37,433 nt of DNA from UBA6186 sp050012295 (lineage in GTDB: Bacteria > Pseudomonadota > Gammaproteobacteria > UBA6186 > Azoamicaceae), in the NCBI GenBank assembly GCA_050012295.1, contig JBEKHL010000011.1, forward strand, positions 1 through 37,433, read 5' to 3'. Positions 22,755 through 31,907 of this stretch are shown here, one piece after another (position 1 is the first letter of the stretch; every line of letters starts with the position of its first letter). The notes under the pieces are model-generated. The model was not told the origin of the DNA and searched no databases. It saw only the letters and a list, made by a program, of their open reading frames with translations. The translations under genes and the position numbers were made by a program.

Positions 22755-24710
22755 TTAATGACCTTGCCCACTCTTTTTATTAACCATAAACTTAGACTTA
22801 ATAGTAGGTGCTTTAAACGGATTTGTTGGTGGATCATTATGTTGCACATCATCTGATGATGCATCAATTCGGCCTGTTTCTAAAGGTTTTGCAATATGAT
22901 CATTAAAATCAGAAGTTATACGTGTTAGAGGACTAACTACTCCAGATGCTGTAGATGCCGACTTGGATATTTGAGATACTTGTGTGCGCAACGATCGTTT
23001 GTCTCTTAATAATTCCAATGGATTAAATCCTAATTCAGAAGCAGGCCTTGCTGGTAATGTAGATGCTTTTTGTGGATTTTGTCGTGGTTGAATCTCTCGA
23101 AATGGTTTTTTTATTGACGGTTCCGGTGTATTCCCCAGTAGTGGTATTGGCGGAAAACGCCTATCATCCCTATCTGCTACTACTGGGTTAAAATTTTCCT
23201 TATATTCATGTATAATTTTTAATACCCTTTTTTTATCTTTTGTTTTTGCCCCTTTTTCCATAAGCATTATAGCCGTTTGTTTATCATTAACTAAATCTAA
23301 TGCCGTTCGACCTTCATTATCTTTTGCATTAACATCTATGCCTCTATTTAAAAGTTCTTTAACTGTTGCTAGTTGCCCATTTTTAGCAGCCAAATGTAGC
23401 GCTACCGTCCAATCATAAACTTTAATATCAACTACTTTTGTTTTAAACAAACTCTTAAATAATCCTGATGATTTTTGTGTACTTCGAAGATCTTGCGACA
23501 TAACAAATTCTTTTTCCAATTCTGCTTTTTTTTCTAAAAGCGCTATAACTACCTCTGTATGCCCATTTTCGGCAGCTATCTGCCAAGCTGTTTTGCCGTC
23601 TTTATTATCAGCGTTAATAATATCTAAATCTACTGCTGTTAATAGAACTTTAACTTTGTCAATATCTCCTTCTTCGGCAGCCACACATAAAGTTCTAGAC
23701 AATCCTTTTAAAAGCGATTCAGCTATCTGTGGCGAATGTGTTTTTTTAGCGGCAAATATAGTTTCAATATCTACCACTGCCCCACGATCTATAAGTTGTG
23801 CAAATACAAATGGCTGACTATGCTTAGCTGCTAAAAATAAAGCTGTGTGTCCTTCATTATCTTTAGCATCAAGTTCGATTGTTCTTGATTTTAAAAGCTC
23901 TTTAACTATACCATCATGGCCGTCTTCTTTAGAAGCTAAATGTAATGCTGTTTGACCATAATTATTTTTAGCATTCACATGTACTTTTTCAGATTTTACA
24001 AGGGCCTCCACTGCATATTCTTCTCCAATTGCAGCAGCTCGATGTAAAGCTGTGTCGCCATTATTCATTGTAGCATTAACATCTACTAAAGCTGAATCTA
24101 ACAAAACTTTTAGTACTTGGTTATTATTATCTCTAGTTCTTGTATCCATTGATTTTTTCAAGGCAGCTAGATGTAAAGCTGTAAAACCGGTATCACCAGC
24201 CTTAGCATTAACAATATTAGGATTTACTAAATTTGAATCTAAAATTTGTTTCAATATATTATATTGTCCATGAACAGCCGCTAAATGTAATGCTGTGTAA
24301 CCTTTCAATGGTGCCTTAGAACATGTAACATTAATATCTACTTTCTGTTTTGAGGAGGCTAATAATGCCTCAACTATTTTTTTACTAGGCATCAAAACGG
24401 CTACATGCAGAACTGTTTTACCATTCTCATCTATAGAATTAATGTCTACTAATTCTGAGTCTAAAAGTGATGTAATTACAATTGAATCACCCAAACTAAC
24501 AGCTAGTAGTAGGCTATCCATAAATGTTTTTCTGAAGTAATCTTTATTTATTCCACCATTCTTGTTCTTCAAATCTTTTAAGTCAGTTAAAATTTCATTA
24601 ACTTTGTCTGTATAATCTTGTGGTTTAGGACTTTGTTGTATTAAAGCTTTTAATTCTTTTTGTAATATCTCTATTGTATCACTATCGCTTAGCTTGTCAT
24701 CACGAGGCAT
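22755..24710 (-). CDS. Ankyrin-repeat protein, candidate host-directed effector
   Basis: About 651 residues from the ATG at 24708-24710; an in-frame ATG three codons earlier is less likely because GGA directly abuts it. After a hydrophilic head (1-60) come roughly ten ankyrin repeats up to about residue 500. Typical units are GYTALHLAAVHGQYNILKQI, GQTALHLASKEDGHDGIVKE and GRTALDLVNDKQ. One inter-repeat segment (FVMSQDLRSTQKSSGLFKSL) breaks the array near residue 410. The last 130 residues are Pro/Ser-rich and disordered, with TLPARPA and a TNPFKAP (NPF) motif. Ankyrin arrays with disordered tails are common in effectors of intracellular bacteria. No signal peptide is seen, so a type IV or similar route would be needed; that is inference. 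It stands alone as a monocistronic gene. Confidence 0.9.
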   Translation of the reverse strand: MPRDDKLSDSDTIEILQKELKALIQQSPKPQDYTDKVNEILTDLKDLKNKNGGINKDYFRKTFMDSLLLAVSLGDSIVITSLLDSELVDINSIDENGKTVLHVAVLMPSKKIVEALLASSKQKVDINVTCSKAPLKGYTALHLAAVHGQYNILKQILDSNLVNPNIVNAKAGDTGFTALHLAALKKSMDTRTRDNNNQVLKVLLDSALVDVNATMNNGDTALHRAAAIGEEYAVEALVKSEKVHVNAKNNYGQTALHLASKEDGHDGIVKELLKSRTIELDAKDNEGHTALFLAAKHSQPFVFAQLIDRGAVVDIETIFAAKKTHSPQIAESLLKGLSRTLCVAAEEGDIDKVKVLLTAVDLDIINADNKDGKTAWQIAAENGHTEVVIALLEKKAELEKEFVMSQDLRSTQKSSGLFKSLFKTKVVDIKVYDWTVALHLAAKNGQLATVKELLNRGIDVNAKDNEGRTALDLVNDKQTAIMLMEKGAKTKDKKRVLKIIHEYKENFNPVVADRDDRRFPPIPLLGNTPEPSIKKPFREIQPRQNPQKASTLPARPASELGFNPLELLRDKRSLRTQVSQISKSASTASGVVSPLTRITSDFNDHIAKPLETGRIDASSDDVQHNDPPTNPFKAPTIKSKFMVNKKSGQGH

Positions 24711-24904
24711 ATACACCATTCCACAAATTATAAAAATATATAAATTTATATAATTTTAGACTGGTCTATACAAAAAAAGTTCTAGTATTTTTGTGTTAAC
24801 AAAAAACATTGTTATTAATTAGCTTTAATTGTTTGATTAGGTTGCCATACAAACAGTTTTGCAGTAATTAAATGATCCCCAAAAAAACTGGCGCTTTTAT
24901 TGCA

Positions 24905-25354
24905 TCATATTCTTGGTCTTGTATGATTTCTTACTGATTGTTGATTTGTTGACGCTATTTCCTGATTCAAATTTGGGCCTCTAACGATATTATCGTTTAC
25001 GTCTCTTGCTTCGATAAACAATTCTCCAGCTATATACTCTATTCTTAGTGCATTTAAGTCTCTTACTACCTGATTATAAGAATTTATAAATCTATTAATA
25101 GCATCTCTATCTGCTGCTGATAAAAAATCACTACCATCTGGAGTTAACGGCCGCACAATACTCTCGCTACCAGATGAAATTCCCTCAATATCTAAAGATA
25201 TATACTCCAATAAATGAGGGTATAATTCCTCGATCCGATTAAAATTATTAGCACCGATCCCTACAGCATAAAGCTGTTCGCTAACGTTATCCACTTCTAT
25301 TCCATATCTAGCAATAATACTCCCACAAGCATTATAATAATTATTATTGTCCAT
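24905..25354 (-). CDS. Orphan protein of 149 residues
   Basis: No family is recognised. The protein is acidic and hydrophilic with no membrane segment or signal peptide. The centre contains GSDFLSAADRDAINRFINSY followed by a helical NQVVRDLNALRIEYIAGELF; the C-terminus is basic (NHTRPRI). It begins with an Asn/Tyr-rich MDNNNYYNACG. It is divergent from the aminotransferase across a 141-bp spacer with an inverted repeat. The 185-194 bp on its other side, up to the ankyrin gene, show no gene. Confidence 0.5.
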   Translation of the reverse strand: MDNNNYYNACGSIIARYGIEVDNVSEQLYAVGIGANNFNRIEELYPHLLEYISLDIEGISSGSESIVRPLTPDGSDFLSAADRDAINRFINSYNQVVRDLNALRIEYIAGELFIEARDVNDNIVRGPNLNQEIASTNQQSVRNHTRPRI

Positions 25355-25400
25355 AATAAATCCTTATTTAAAATCTTTTTTATCACAAAAAAATACACAA

Positions 25401-25432
25401 AACAATAATTTTGAATAAAATAAATTATTGTT
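25401..25432. repeat. 11-bp inverted repeat in a divergent spacer
   Basis: AACAATAATTT (25401-25411) and AAATTATTGTT (25422-25432) are perfect inverted repeats around a 10-nt loop. They lie between the divergent orphan and aminotransferase genes, upstream of a TATAAT at 25466-25471 that may be the aminotransferase -10 box. The element could be an operator, though AT-rich inverted repeats also arise by chance. Confidence 0.45.
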
Positions 25433-25495
25433 TATATTAAGTATAAAACAAGTATAAAAAAATAATATAATATCTATTTTATGATTGGAGTAACT

Positions 25496-26731
25496 ATGAG
25501 TACCTTTAGAACTGTCCCAAAAACTGGAGTAATTTATGTTACCTCAGAGGCTCAAAAACTAGGGTTTGGGAAAGAAAATGGGGCAAATTGGGCAAATCTA
25601 GGCCAAGGTATGCCAGAATGTGGTTCTCTTCCTGGCGCTGCTCCTCGTATAGAATCTATAATTTTTGATGATCTAATGCAAGAATACGCTCCGGTTGCAG
25701 GCCTTTGGGAACTAAGAGATGCAGTTGCAAACATGTACAATCGTAGGTTTAGACAAGGCATGAAATCCCAATATTCCGCTGAAAATGTCGCTATTTCGTC
25801 TGGTGGACGAGTAGCACTCACTCGTGTAGCAGCCTCTCTAGGCCCAATCAACCTTGGGCATTTTTTGCCAGATTATACCGCTTACGAAGAATTACTAGAT
25901 ATATTTCGCTTGTTCACACCTATTCCTATTGCCTTAGAATCAGAAAATGGCTACGCCTATTCAAAAGAAGAACTTAAAAGAGAGATTGTAGGACGAGGAC
26001 TTGCTGCGGTGTTACTTTCTAATCCTTGCAATCCTACTGGACAAGTTATTGCAGGACAAGCCCTTTCTGATTGGTTAAATGTAACCCGTTCACTTGAATG
26101 TACTTGCTTGTTCGATGAATTTTATTCTCATTATATTTGGAACAATCATACACCCATGATAAGCGCAGCTCAATATATTCAAGATGTAAACCAAGATCAA
26201 GTAGTTATCATTGATGGTCTAACTAAAAACTGGCGCTATGCTGGTTGGCGAATTGCCTGGACAATTGGCCCTAGTTCCGTAATCGAAGCAATTTCTTCTG
26301 CTGGAAGTTTTTTAGATGGCGGTGCTTCTCGCCCTCTTCAAAAAGCAACTATAGCTCTTTTAGAAGATGATATAATTGATGCTGAAAATAACGCTATCCA
26401 ATCTGTATTTCGTAAAAAACGAAATTTTTTATTAGATGAGTGTCGTTCTATGGGAATGGTGGTACAAAATGAGCCACAGGGAACTTTCTATGTTTTTGCA
26501 GATCTCTCAAAACTTCCAGAACCAATTTCAACTGGCATGTCTTTTTTTCAAGCCGCGCTGCAAGAAAAAGTAATTTGTGTTCCAGGTGAATTTTTCGATG
26601 TAAACCCAGGAAAAAGAAGACGCGTTAATTCTTCACGATTTAATCAGCATGTAAGACTTTCTTTTGGACCAACCGAAAAATCAGTAAAACTTGGCTGCGA
26701 ACGATTAAAACAAATGATTGCGAAATTTTAA
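25496..26731 (+). CDS. PLP-dependent class I/II aminotransferase
   Basis: 411 residues from ATG 25496, which has GGAG five bases upstream; the ATG at 25481 has none. Fold-type I aminotransferase marks are present: GGRVALTRVA in the phosphate-binding area, NPCNPTGQ (about 176-182), FDEFYSHY with the ring-stacking Asp, the PLP-lysine segment GLTKNWRYAGWR (K244), and an Arg near the C-terminus in HVRLSFG for the substrate carboxylate. The substrate is not evident; aspartate, aromatic or related amino acids are possible. Base composition is visibly richer in G and C than all its neighbours, with more C/G third positions, which suggests recent acquisition. It is monocistronic and its stop overlaps the convergent ParA-like gene by 4 bases. 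Confidence 0.88.
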   Translation: MSTFRTVPKTGVIYVTSEAQKLGFGKENGANWANLGQGMPECGSLPGAAPRIESIIFDDLMQEYAPVAGLWELRDAVANMYNRRFRQGMKSQYSAENVAISSGGRVALTRVAASLGPINLGHFLPDYTAYEELLDIFRLFTPIPIALESENGYAYSKEELKREIVGRGLAAVLLSNPCNPTGQVIAGQALSDWLNVTRSLECTCLFDEFYSHYIWNNHTPMISAAQYIQDVNQDQVVIIDGLTKNWRYAGWRIAWTIGPSSVIEAISSAGSFLDGGASRPLQKATIALLEDDIIDAENNAIQSVFRKKRNFLLDECRSMGMVVQNEPQGTFYVFADLSKLPEPISTGMSFFQAALQEKVICVPGEFFDVNPGKRRRVNSSRFNQHVRLSFGPTEKSVKLGCERLKQMIAKF

Positions 26732-27711
26732 ACTAAACTTTCTTCCAAATTAAAATTATGCGATTTACTTTTCACTTTAGCAAAGCTGCCTATTTGTAAT
26801 AATTCTCTAGTTAAACTATCTACATCTATTTTGGCTATAGTTGGTTTAATTTGGTCAAAAATTGTTTTACCCCTAGCTATGGCATTAGGAAATTCTTGCG
26901 AAGTTCGTATATAAGTTTGCAATAAATGCGGAGCATATACTGAGTGTTTACTTAACATATGCAATGCATCTTGCGATAAGATCGTTCGAGCATCATATTT
27001 GTTTATTAAAATTTTAAATTGAATACCCTTACCGTAATTTTGTTCTAATTCTTTTATGGAATTACAAGTTATTTTAAGTCCAGATAATGCAAAATTCTCT
27101 GGCACAACAGGTGCTATCACCAAATCTACTGCTAAAGTAACAGCAGCTACCGATTGGCCTAAATTAGGCGGACAATCAACTATAATTAAATCATATTGTT
27201 TTTTAAGCTCATTAAAATATTCTTTGAATACTATTTCTAATGGTAATTTTTTTAGCTTAATAACATCATCAATCAAAGCATTCTCTATTCTGCTAGCTAA
27301 CAAATACAATCCTGGGTATACTTTAGTAATAGCCTGCTCGTAAGAATATCCTTCTGCTAAAATATCTACCATAACTGGATAATTTTCAGCATTAATACTA
27401 AAAGTATGCGTCAAATTACCTTGTTGATCTAAATCAATACATAAAACTTTTAAACCATACAAATTTGCCCGAATCGCAAATGCCGAAGCTAAAGAAGTTT
27501 TTCCTGTGCCACCTTTAACAATTTGAAAAGCTACTGCTTTGGGAGTTTGTTCTATATTAAAAAAATCTTTGGCTGAACTATGGCTAAAATATGCTAAATT
27601 TGACGATTTATAAAAAGATAACTTTAAATACTCCAACCTAGACAGTACTTCTTTTTCAGAAATATTTAAAGCCAAAGCTGCTTCTTTTATAAGCATTTTT
27701 GGATCCATCAT
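26728..27711 (-). CDS. ParA/Soj-like ATPase with N-terminal helix-turn-helix
   Basis: 327 residues. The first 60 form a predicted winged-helix or MerR-like segment (MLIKEAALALNISEKEVLSR). The ATPase follows with the deviant Walker A KGGTGKTS (66-73), IDLDQQGNLT and LIIVDCPPNLGQS. N-terminally extended ParA proteins of this type (plasmid Ia style) regulate and drive segregation of plasmids or chromosomes. No parB or centromere-like repeat is adjacent, so the cargo is unknown. It lies 51 bp after the nucleotide translocase on the same strand and may share its transcript. A second ATG follows the first by one codon and could also be used. Confidence 0.88.
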   Translation of the reverse strand: MMDPKMLIKEAALALNISEKEVLSRLEYLKLSFYKSSNLAYFSHSSAKDFFNIEQTPKAVAFQIVKGGTGKTSLASAFAIRANLYGLKVLCIDLDQQGNLTHTFSINAENYPVMVDILAEGYSYEQAITKVYPGLYLLASRIENALIDDVIKLKKLPLEIVFKEYFNELKKQYDLIIVDCPPNLGQSVAAVTLAVDLVIAPVVPENFALSGLKITCNSIKELEQNYGKGIQFKILINKYDARTILSQDALHMLSKHSVYAPHLLQTYIRTSQEFPNAIARGKTIFDQIKPTIAKIDVDSLTRELLQIGSFAKVKSKSHNFNLEESLV

Positions 27712-27762
27712 AAGAAAATTCCCTTTTAAACCTTATGCTTTTCTCAACAACTCCCCTCTTCA

Positions 27763-29358
27763 TTATAGTCCATATCTAAGCTGTGTATTATTTTCATTAT
27801 TTTTAGTCAATTTTTCTTCGCTACTACTATCTTCATCGTATACCATAATATGTTTATCATCCGGCTCATGAATCATGGTATTTATAATATTACCTAACCC
27901 TAACACCGCATAAATCCATAAAATAATTGCCACTAAGATAATTATTGCAACATAAGGAATAGTATTAGATAGATCACCTACTAGCATAAATAATATTAAA
28001 TAAATTAAAGCACCACCACATTTACCAAACCTAGACGATAATCCATCTACTACTGCTTTAGCTTTACGTTGATTTTCTTTAGATAAAGGGATAAAAGCAA
28101 TTTCTTTAGTCTCATCAAATACAGTATACTTACATGCTCTTCCAAAACAAATTTGTGCTGATCCTAAAAGTAAAAAGAAATTAGCAGGATTAGATATAAA
28201 TGTAGCAATTATATCCATTACCGTAGTATTGTTAAATATTAACCCAGAAAAGAACCCTAAACTTGTTAGTAACCAAATAACTGGGGTAATTAAAGCAGTT
28301 ACTGTCCAGCCATAATAACGAATTACATTACCAGAAAGAATAAATGCAAATATTACTGCAATAACTCCCGTCATAGAGGTAACTTGGCTCATGTAAGCAT
28401 TAAAATCTTTGCTGCTTTGATAAACTTGTTTAACTTGAGCTGCCCACATAGTGTCTGCTAAATTATAAACAATGTTATAACTAATAACTATAATTACTAT
28501 ATAAGTTAAATACTTAGAACTCATTAAATATCTAAAGCATTCTGTTAGAGAAATTTTATTTACTTTTTTTGGTATTTGTAGGCTTTGCACATTTTCCATG
28601 TGAAATACCGATCTATTTAACCAATAAAATAAAGCTATAATACATGCTCCTAAAATTAATACAAAACTTAATTGATAAAATACCCATTGATTAGCATGAT
28701 CAAATGGTAACATTGGGTTATACGCAATTTTACGAACAATGCTAGCAAACAAACCAGAAAATATTCCGGAAGAGTTAGAGCATAATGCAAAAATCGCATA
28801 AAAACGTTTAGCTTCATCGACTTTAGTAACCTCGTTAGCAAACCCCCAAAATAAAGTCGATAAAACTACAGTACTCCACATTTCTGATAACACATAAAAT
28901 AAACTTAAGTTAAAGTGCCTTATTACCGCAATAAACCCCTTAAAACCTGAACCAGTGAATATATTGTCTTGCAAATAATCAGCTAGAAAATCTAACTGTA
29001 AATAATTATGATTAGGGTATAAAACAACTAAAAATATGGCAAAATAAACTAAAAAACCAGTCAATATAGTATAAAACACTTGTTCTCGACTAAATTTACT
29101 AATTAATCTTGTAAAAATATATGTTAAAAGAATCGCCCCCGGTAGTACCCCACCAATTTTTAAAAAAGATATTACCTCTGCGCCAGAGCCTTTGGCAGTA
29201 ATAATAAGCGCCGTCTTTATAGCTCGTAATAAATTATAAACAAAAGAAACTAGAAAAAACAAAATAGACATTGGAACTAATTTTTTTAGCTCATACCGAT
29301 GTATTGGCCAAAAAAAATTTCGGACTTTCCCGAACTGAGGCTGTTGTATTTGCTGCAT
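27763..29358 (-). CDS. tlc: NTT-family nucleotide translocase (ATP/ADP antiporter type)
   Basis: This 531-residue protein has about twelve membrane helices and a charged cytosolic tail. LLRAIKTALIITAKGSGAEV (about 43-62) followed by ISFLKIGGVLPGAIL matches the most conserved part of plastid, chlamydial and rickettsial NTT proteins, and DETKEIAFIPLSKENQRKAK followed by VVDGLSSRFGK matches the second. These carriers exchange host ATP for ADP or import other nucleotides or NAD; the subtype cannot be told from these motifs. The presence of this gene is strong evidence for an intracellular lifestyle. It begins 29 bp after rplQ with no terminator seen between, so it may be read from the ribosomal operon. 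Confidence 0.95.
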   Translation of the reverse strand: MQQIQQPQFGKVRNFFWPIHRYELKKLVPMSILFFLVSFVYNLLRAIKTALIITAKGSGAEVISFLKIGGVLPGAILLTYIFTRLISKFSREQVFYTILTGFLVYFAIFLVVLYPNHNYLQLDFLADYLQDNIFTGSGFKGFIAVIRHFNLSLFYVLSEMWSTVVLSTLFWGFANEVTKVDEAKRFYAIFALCSNSSGIFSGLFASIVRKIAYNPMLPFDHANQWVFYQLSFVLILGACIIALFYWLNRSVFHMENVQSLQIPKKVNKISLTECFRYLMSSKYLTYIVIIVISYNIVYNLADTMWAAQVKQVYQSSKDFNAYMSQVTSMTGVIAVIFAFILSGNVIRYYGWTVTALITPVIWLLTSLGFFSGLIFNNTTVMDIIATFISNPANFFLLLGSAQICFGRACKYTVFDETKEIAFIPLSKENQRKAKAVVDGLSSRFGKCGGALIYLILFMLVGDLSNTIPYVAIIILVAIILWIYAVLGLGNIINTMIHEPDDKHIMVYDEDSSSEEKLTKNNENNTQLRYGL

Positions 29359-29387
29359 AATTTTTAAAATATTGTTTTTACTAGATA

Positions 29388-29777
29388 TTAGCTAGCTTTA
29401 GTACTCTCAACTTGCTCAATGTTTTGATCAAGTAACTCAACTATAGCCATAGGGGCATTGTCGCCCTTACGGTAACCACACTTTAAAATTCTTAAATAAC
29501 CACCTGGACGTAATTTAAACCGTTGCCCTAAATTAGTAAACAACTTAGCAACTATACTTTTATCTCTTAATTTAGCGAACGCTCGACGTCGATTACTAAC
29601 ATTATCTTCTTTAGCTAAAGTTATTAATCGTTCTAAAACTCTCCGAACTTCTTTAGCCTTTGGTAACGAAGTTTTAATTAACTCATGCTTAATAATTGAT
29701 TTTGCCATATTAAGCAACATTAGTCGTCTATGACTAGAAGTTCTGCTTAAATTTCTACCACTGTTTTTATGCCGCAT
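29388..29777 (-). CDS. rplQ: 50S ribosomal protein L17
   Basis: 129 residues (E. coli 127). The start MRHKNSGRNLSRTSSHRRLM is almost invariant in the family, followed by TSLPKAKEVRRVLERLITLA and GGYLRILKCGYRKGDNAPMA. It binds near the exit tunnel in domain III of 23S rRNA. It is the usual last gene of the alpha operon, 34 bp after rpoA; here the nucleotide translocase follows. Confidence 0.97.
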   Translation of the reverse strand: MRHKNSGRNLSRTSSHRRLMLLNMAKSIIKHELIKTSLPKAKEVRRVLERLITLAKEDNVSNRRRAFAKLRDKSIVAKLFTNLGQRFKLRPGGYLRILKCGYRKGDNAPMAIVELLDQNIEQVESTKAS

Positions 29778-29811
29778 AATATAATTTACCTATTTTAAAA
29801 ATTACTAAATA

Positions 29812-30795
29812 CTAATTATTACTTGTACCAGCAACTGGCCAATTTTCTAATTTTACCCCTAACGACAACCCTTTAGAAGCCAACACATCTTTGATCTCAG
29901 TAAGAGATTTTTTACCTAAATTAGGAGTCTTTAGCAATTCTACTTCGGTTCTTTGTACTAAATCGCCAACTTGATAAATATTTTCAGCCTTTAAACAATT
30001 AGTAGATCTAACTGTTAATTCTAAATCATCTATTGGCCGTAATAATAACGGATCAATATTAAAAGTTTCCACCTTTTCTGGTTCTTTCTTTTGCTCGTTT
30101 TGTAATTCTACTAATACTGCTACTTGGTTGTTTAAAATTCTAGCAGCCATACGAATAGCATCTTCGGCGCTTATGGTACCGTTCGTTTCTAGTTCAATAA
30201 TCAATTTATCCAAATCTGCTCTATTACCAACACGTGCACTCTCTACTTTATAACTAATTTTATTAACAGGAGTATAAGAAGCATCTAAGTGTAACCATCC
30301 TAATTGTCTTAATTCCTCTTTATTTATTCTACTGTTAGCTGGCTCATACCCTCGTCCTCTAGCAACTTTTACAAGCATTTTTAATTCACCATTACTAGCC
30401 ATGTTGGCAATTACGTAATCGGGATTAACAATCGTTACATCGTGCGGTAATTGGAAATCACCGGCCACAACTGTTCCTTCTCCTTTCTTGTGTAATGACA
30501 ATTCTACTTCATCTCTACCTTCTAATTTAAAACACACTCCCTTTAAATTTAACAAAATATTAATAATATCTTCATGTATACCTTCTTTAGAAGAATATTC
30601 ATGCAAAACTCCTTCAATATTAACCTCTGTAGCAGCACAGCCAGGTATAAATGCTAATAATACTCGTCTTAATGCATTACCAATAGTGTGCCCAAGACCA
30701 CGTTCCAACGGTCCAAGAATCACTGTCGCTTGATTAGAATTATGTTCTTGTACGCTTATAATATTTGGCTTTAATAATTCAGCAGCCTCTGCCAT
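29812..30795 (-). CDS. rpoA: RNA polymerase alpha subunit
   Basis: 327 residues (E. coli 329). The N-terminal assembly domain includes LGPLERGLGHTIGNALRRVL and the LHLDASYTPVNKISYKVESA region. A flexible linker near 230-245 leads to the C-terminal domain, with DLELTVRSTNCLKAENIYQV and LLKTPNLGKKSLTEIKDVLA, the surface that contacts UP elements and activators. It is the scaffold of RNA polymerase assembly. It sits between rpsD and rplQ in the standard alpha operon order. Confidence 0.98.
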   Translation of the reverse strand: MAEAAELLKPNIISVQEHNSNQATVILGPLERGLGHTIGNALRRVLLAFIPGCAATEVNIEGVLHEYSSKEGIHEDIINILLNLKGVCFKLEGRDEVELSLHKKGEGTVVAGDFQLPHDVTIVNPDYVIANMASNGELKMLVKVARGRGYEPANSRINKEELRQLGWLHLDASYTPVNKISYKVESARVGNRADLDKLIIELETNGTISAEDAIRMAARILNNQVAVLVELQNEQKKEPEKVETFNIDPLLLRPIDDLELTVRSTNCLKAENIYQVGDLVQRTEVELLKTPNLGKKSLTEIKDVLASKGLSLGVKLENWPVAGTSNN

Positions 30796-30815
30796 TCAAC
30801 CTATCTCCTATAAAA

Positions 30816-31463
30816 TTACTTAGAATATAATTCCACAACCATTTGTTCATTTAAATCAGCTGGTAAATCTTTTCGATCTGGGTACCTTTTAAAAATCCCA
30901 CTAAATTTAGTCGAATCTACTTCTAACCAATCAACAAAACCTAATCCCTCTGCTACTCGCAATGCATCTTTAATTCTAACTTGAGATTTACTTTTTTCAC
31001 GAATTTCAATAACATCACCAGGCTTTACAGAATAAGATGGTATATTAACCACTCTTGCTAAAGATTCATCACCAGATTTCTTTACTATTACCGCTTTATG
31101 GCGCACTAATTGCCTAGCCTCTGCTCTAGTTGAACCAAATCCCATACGGTATACTACATTATCTAACCTAGTTTCTAATATAGATAATAAAACTTCGCCA
31201 GTTGCCCCTTTACGCTTAGATGCTTCTTCATAATAACGACGAAACTGTCTTTCTAAAACACCGTACATTAATTTCATCATCTGCTTTGCTTTAAACATTA
31301 ATCCGTATTCAGAAGTTCTGGCTTTTTTAACACCATGCTGTTGCCCAGGAAGAGTAGACAATTTACACTTGGTATCAATATCCCTTCCACCTAATTTTTT
31401 TAAATATAGATCCACACCAATTCTTCTGGTAGCTTTACATTTTTTGCCAATATATCTTGCCAT
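30816..31463 (-). CDS. rpsD: 30S ribosomal protein S4
   Basis: 215 residues from the ATG at 31461-31463, preceded by GAGGA; the longer open frame upstream runs into rpsK and is not used. MARYIGKKCKATRRIGVDLY, LPGQQHGVKKARTSEYGLMF and the S4 RNA-binding domain LDNVVYRMGFGSTRAEARQL are typical. It is the zinc-free type. S4 starts 30S assembly and, in E. coli, represses the alpha operon. Confidence 0.97.
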   Translation of the reverse strand: MARYIGKKCKATRRIGVDLYLKKLGGRDIDTKCKLSTLPGQQHGVKKARTSEYGLMFKAKQMMKLMYGVLERQFRRYYEEASKRKGATGEVLLSILETRLDNVVYRMGFGSTRAEARQLVRHKAVIVKKSGDESLARVVNIPSYSVKPGDVIEIREKSKSQVRIKDALRVAEGLGFVDWLEVDSTKFSGIFKRYPDRKDLPADLNEQMVVELYSK

Positions 31464-31473
31464 ATAAAAATCC

Positions 31474-31905
31474 TCAAACTCTACGTTCTTTACTAGCTCT
31501 ACAACCATTATGCGGAATACCAGTAGCATCTGTTATTGATAAAACTTTAAAATGGGTAGCTAACGCCCTAGCTGCAGCTTCTCTGCCTGGACCAGGACCT
31601 TTAATTATAATATCTACCACTCCCATACCAAAATTTTCTTTGGTTGATTGAGCGACATGTTGTGCAGCAATTTGTGCTGCATAAGGAGTACTTTTTCTGG
31701 ATCCTTTAAATCCTTGACCTCCAGATGTGGACCAACCCAAAGTGTTACCTTCCAGATCAGTGATGTAAACCAAAGTATTATTAAATGTAGCTATAATATA
31801 TACCTTTCCACTAGAAATTTTTCTTTTAGGTTTTTTAACTTTTTTTACACTACTTGCAGCTTGTTGTTTATTGCTGGTGGTAGTGGTTTGTTGTTGCTTT
31901 GTCAT
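31474..31905 (-). CDS. rpsK: 30S ribosomal protein S11
   Basis: 143 residues (E. coli 129). The extra length is an N-terminal Gln/Thr/Lys-rich extension (KQQQTTTTSNKQQAASS). The core has VYIIATFNNTLVYITDLEGN, KGSRKSTPYAAQIAA and GPGPGREAAARAL, and the C-terminal DATGIPHNGCRASKERRV. It lines the platform near the mRNA exit and E site. It lies 2 bp after rpsM. Confidence 0.97.
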   Translation of the reverse strand: MTKQQQTTTTSNKQQAASSVKKVKKPKRKISSGKVYIIATFNNTLVYITDLEGNTLGWSTSGGQGFKGSRKSTPYAAQIAAQHVAQSTKENFGMGVVDIIIKGPGPGREAAARALATHFKVLSITDATGIPHNGCRASKERRV

Positions 31906-31907
31906 TT

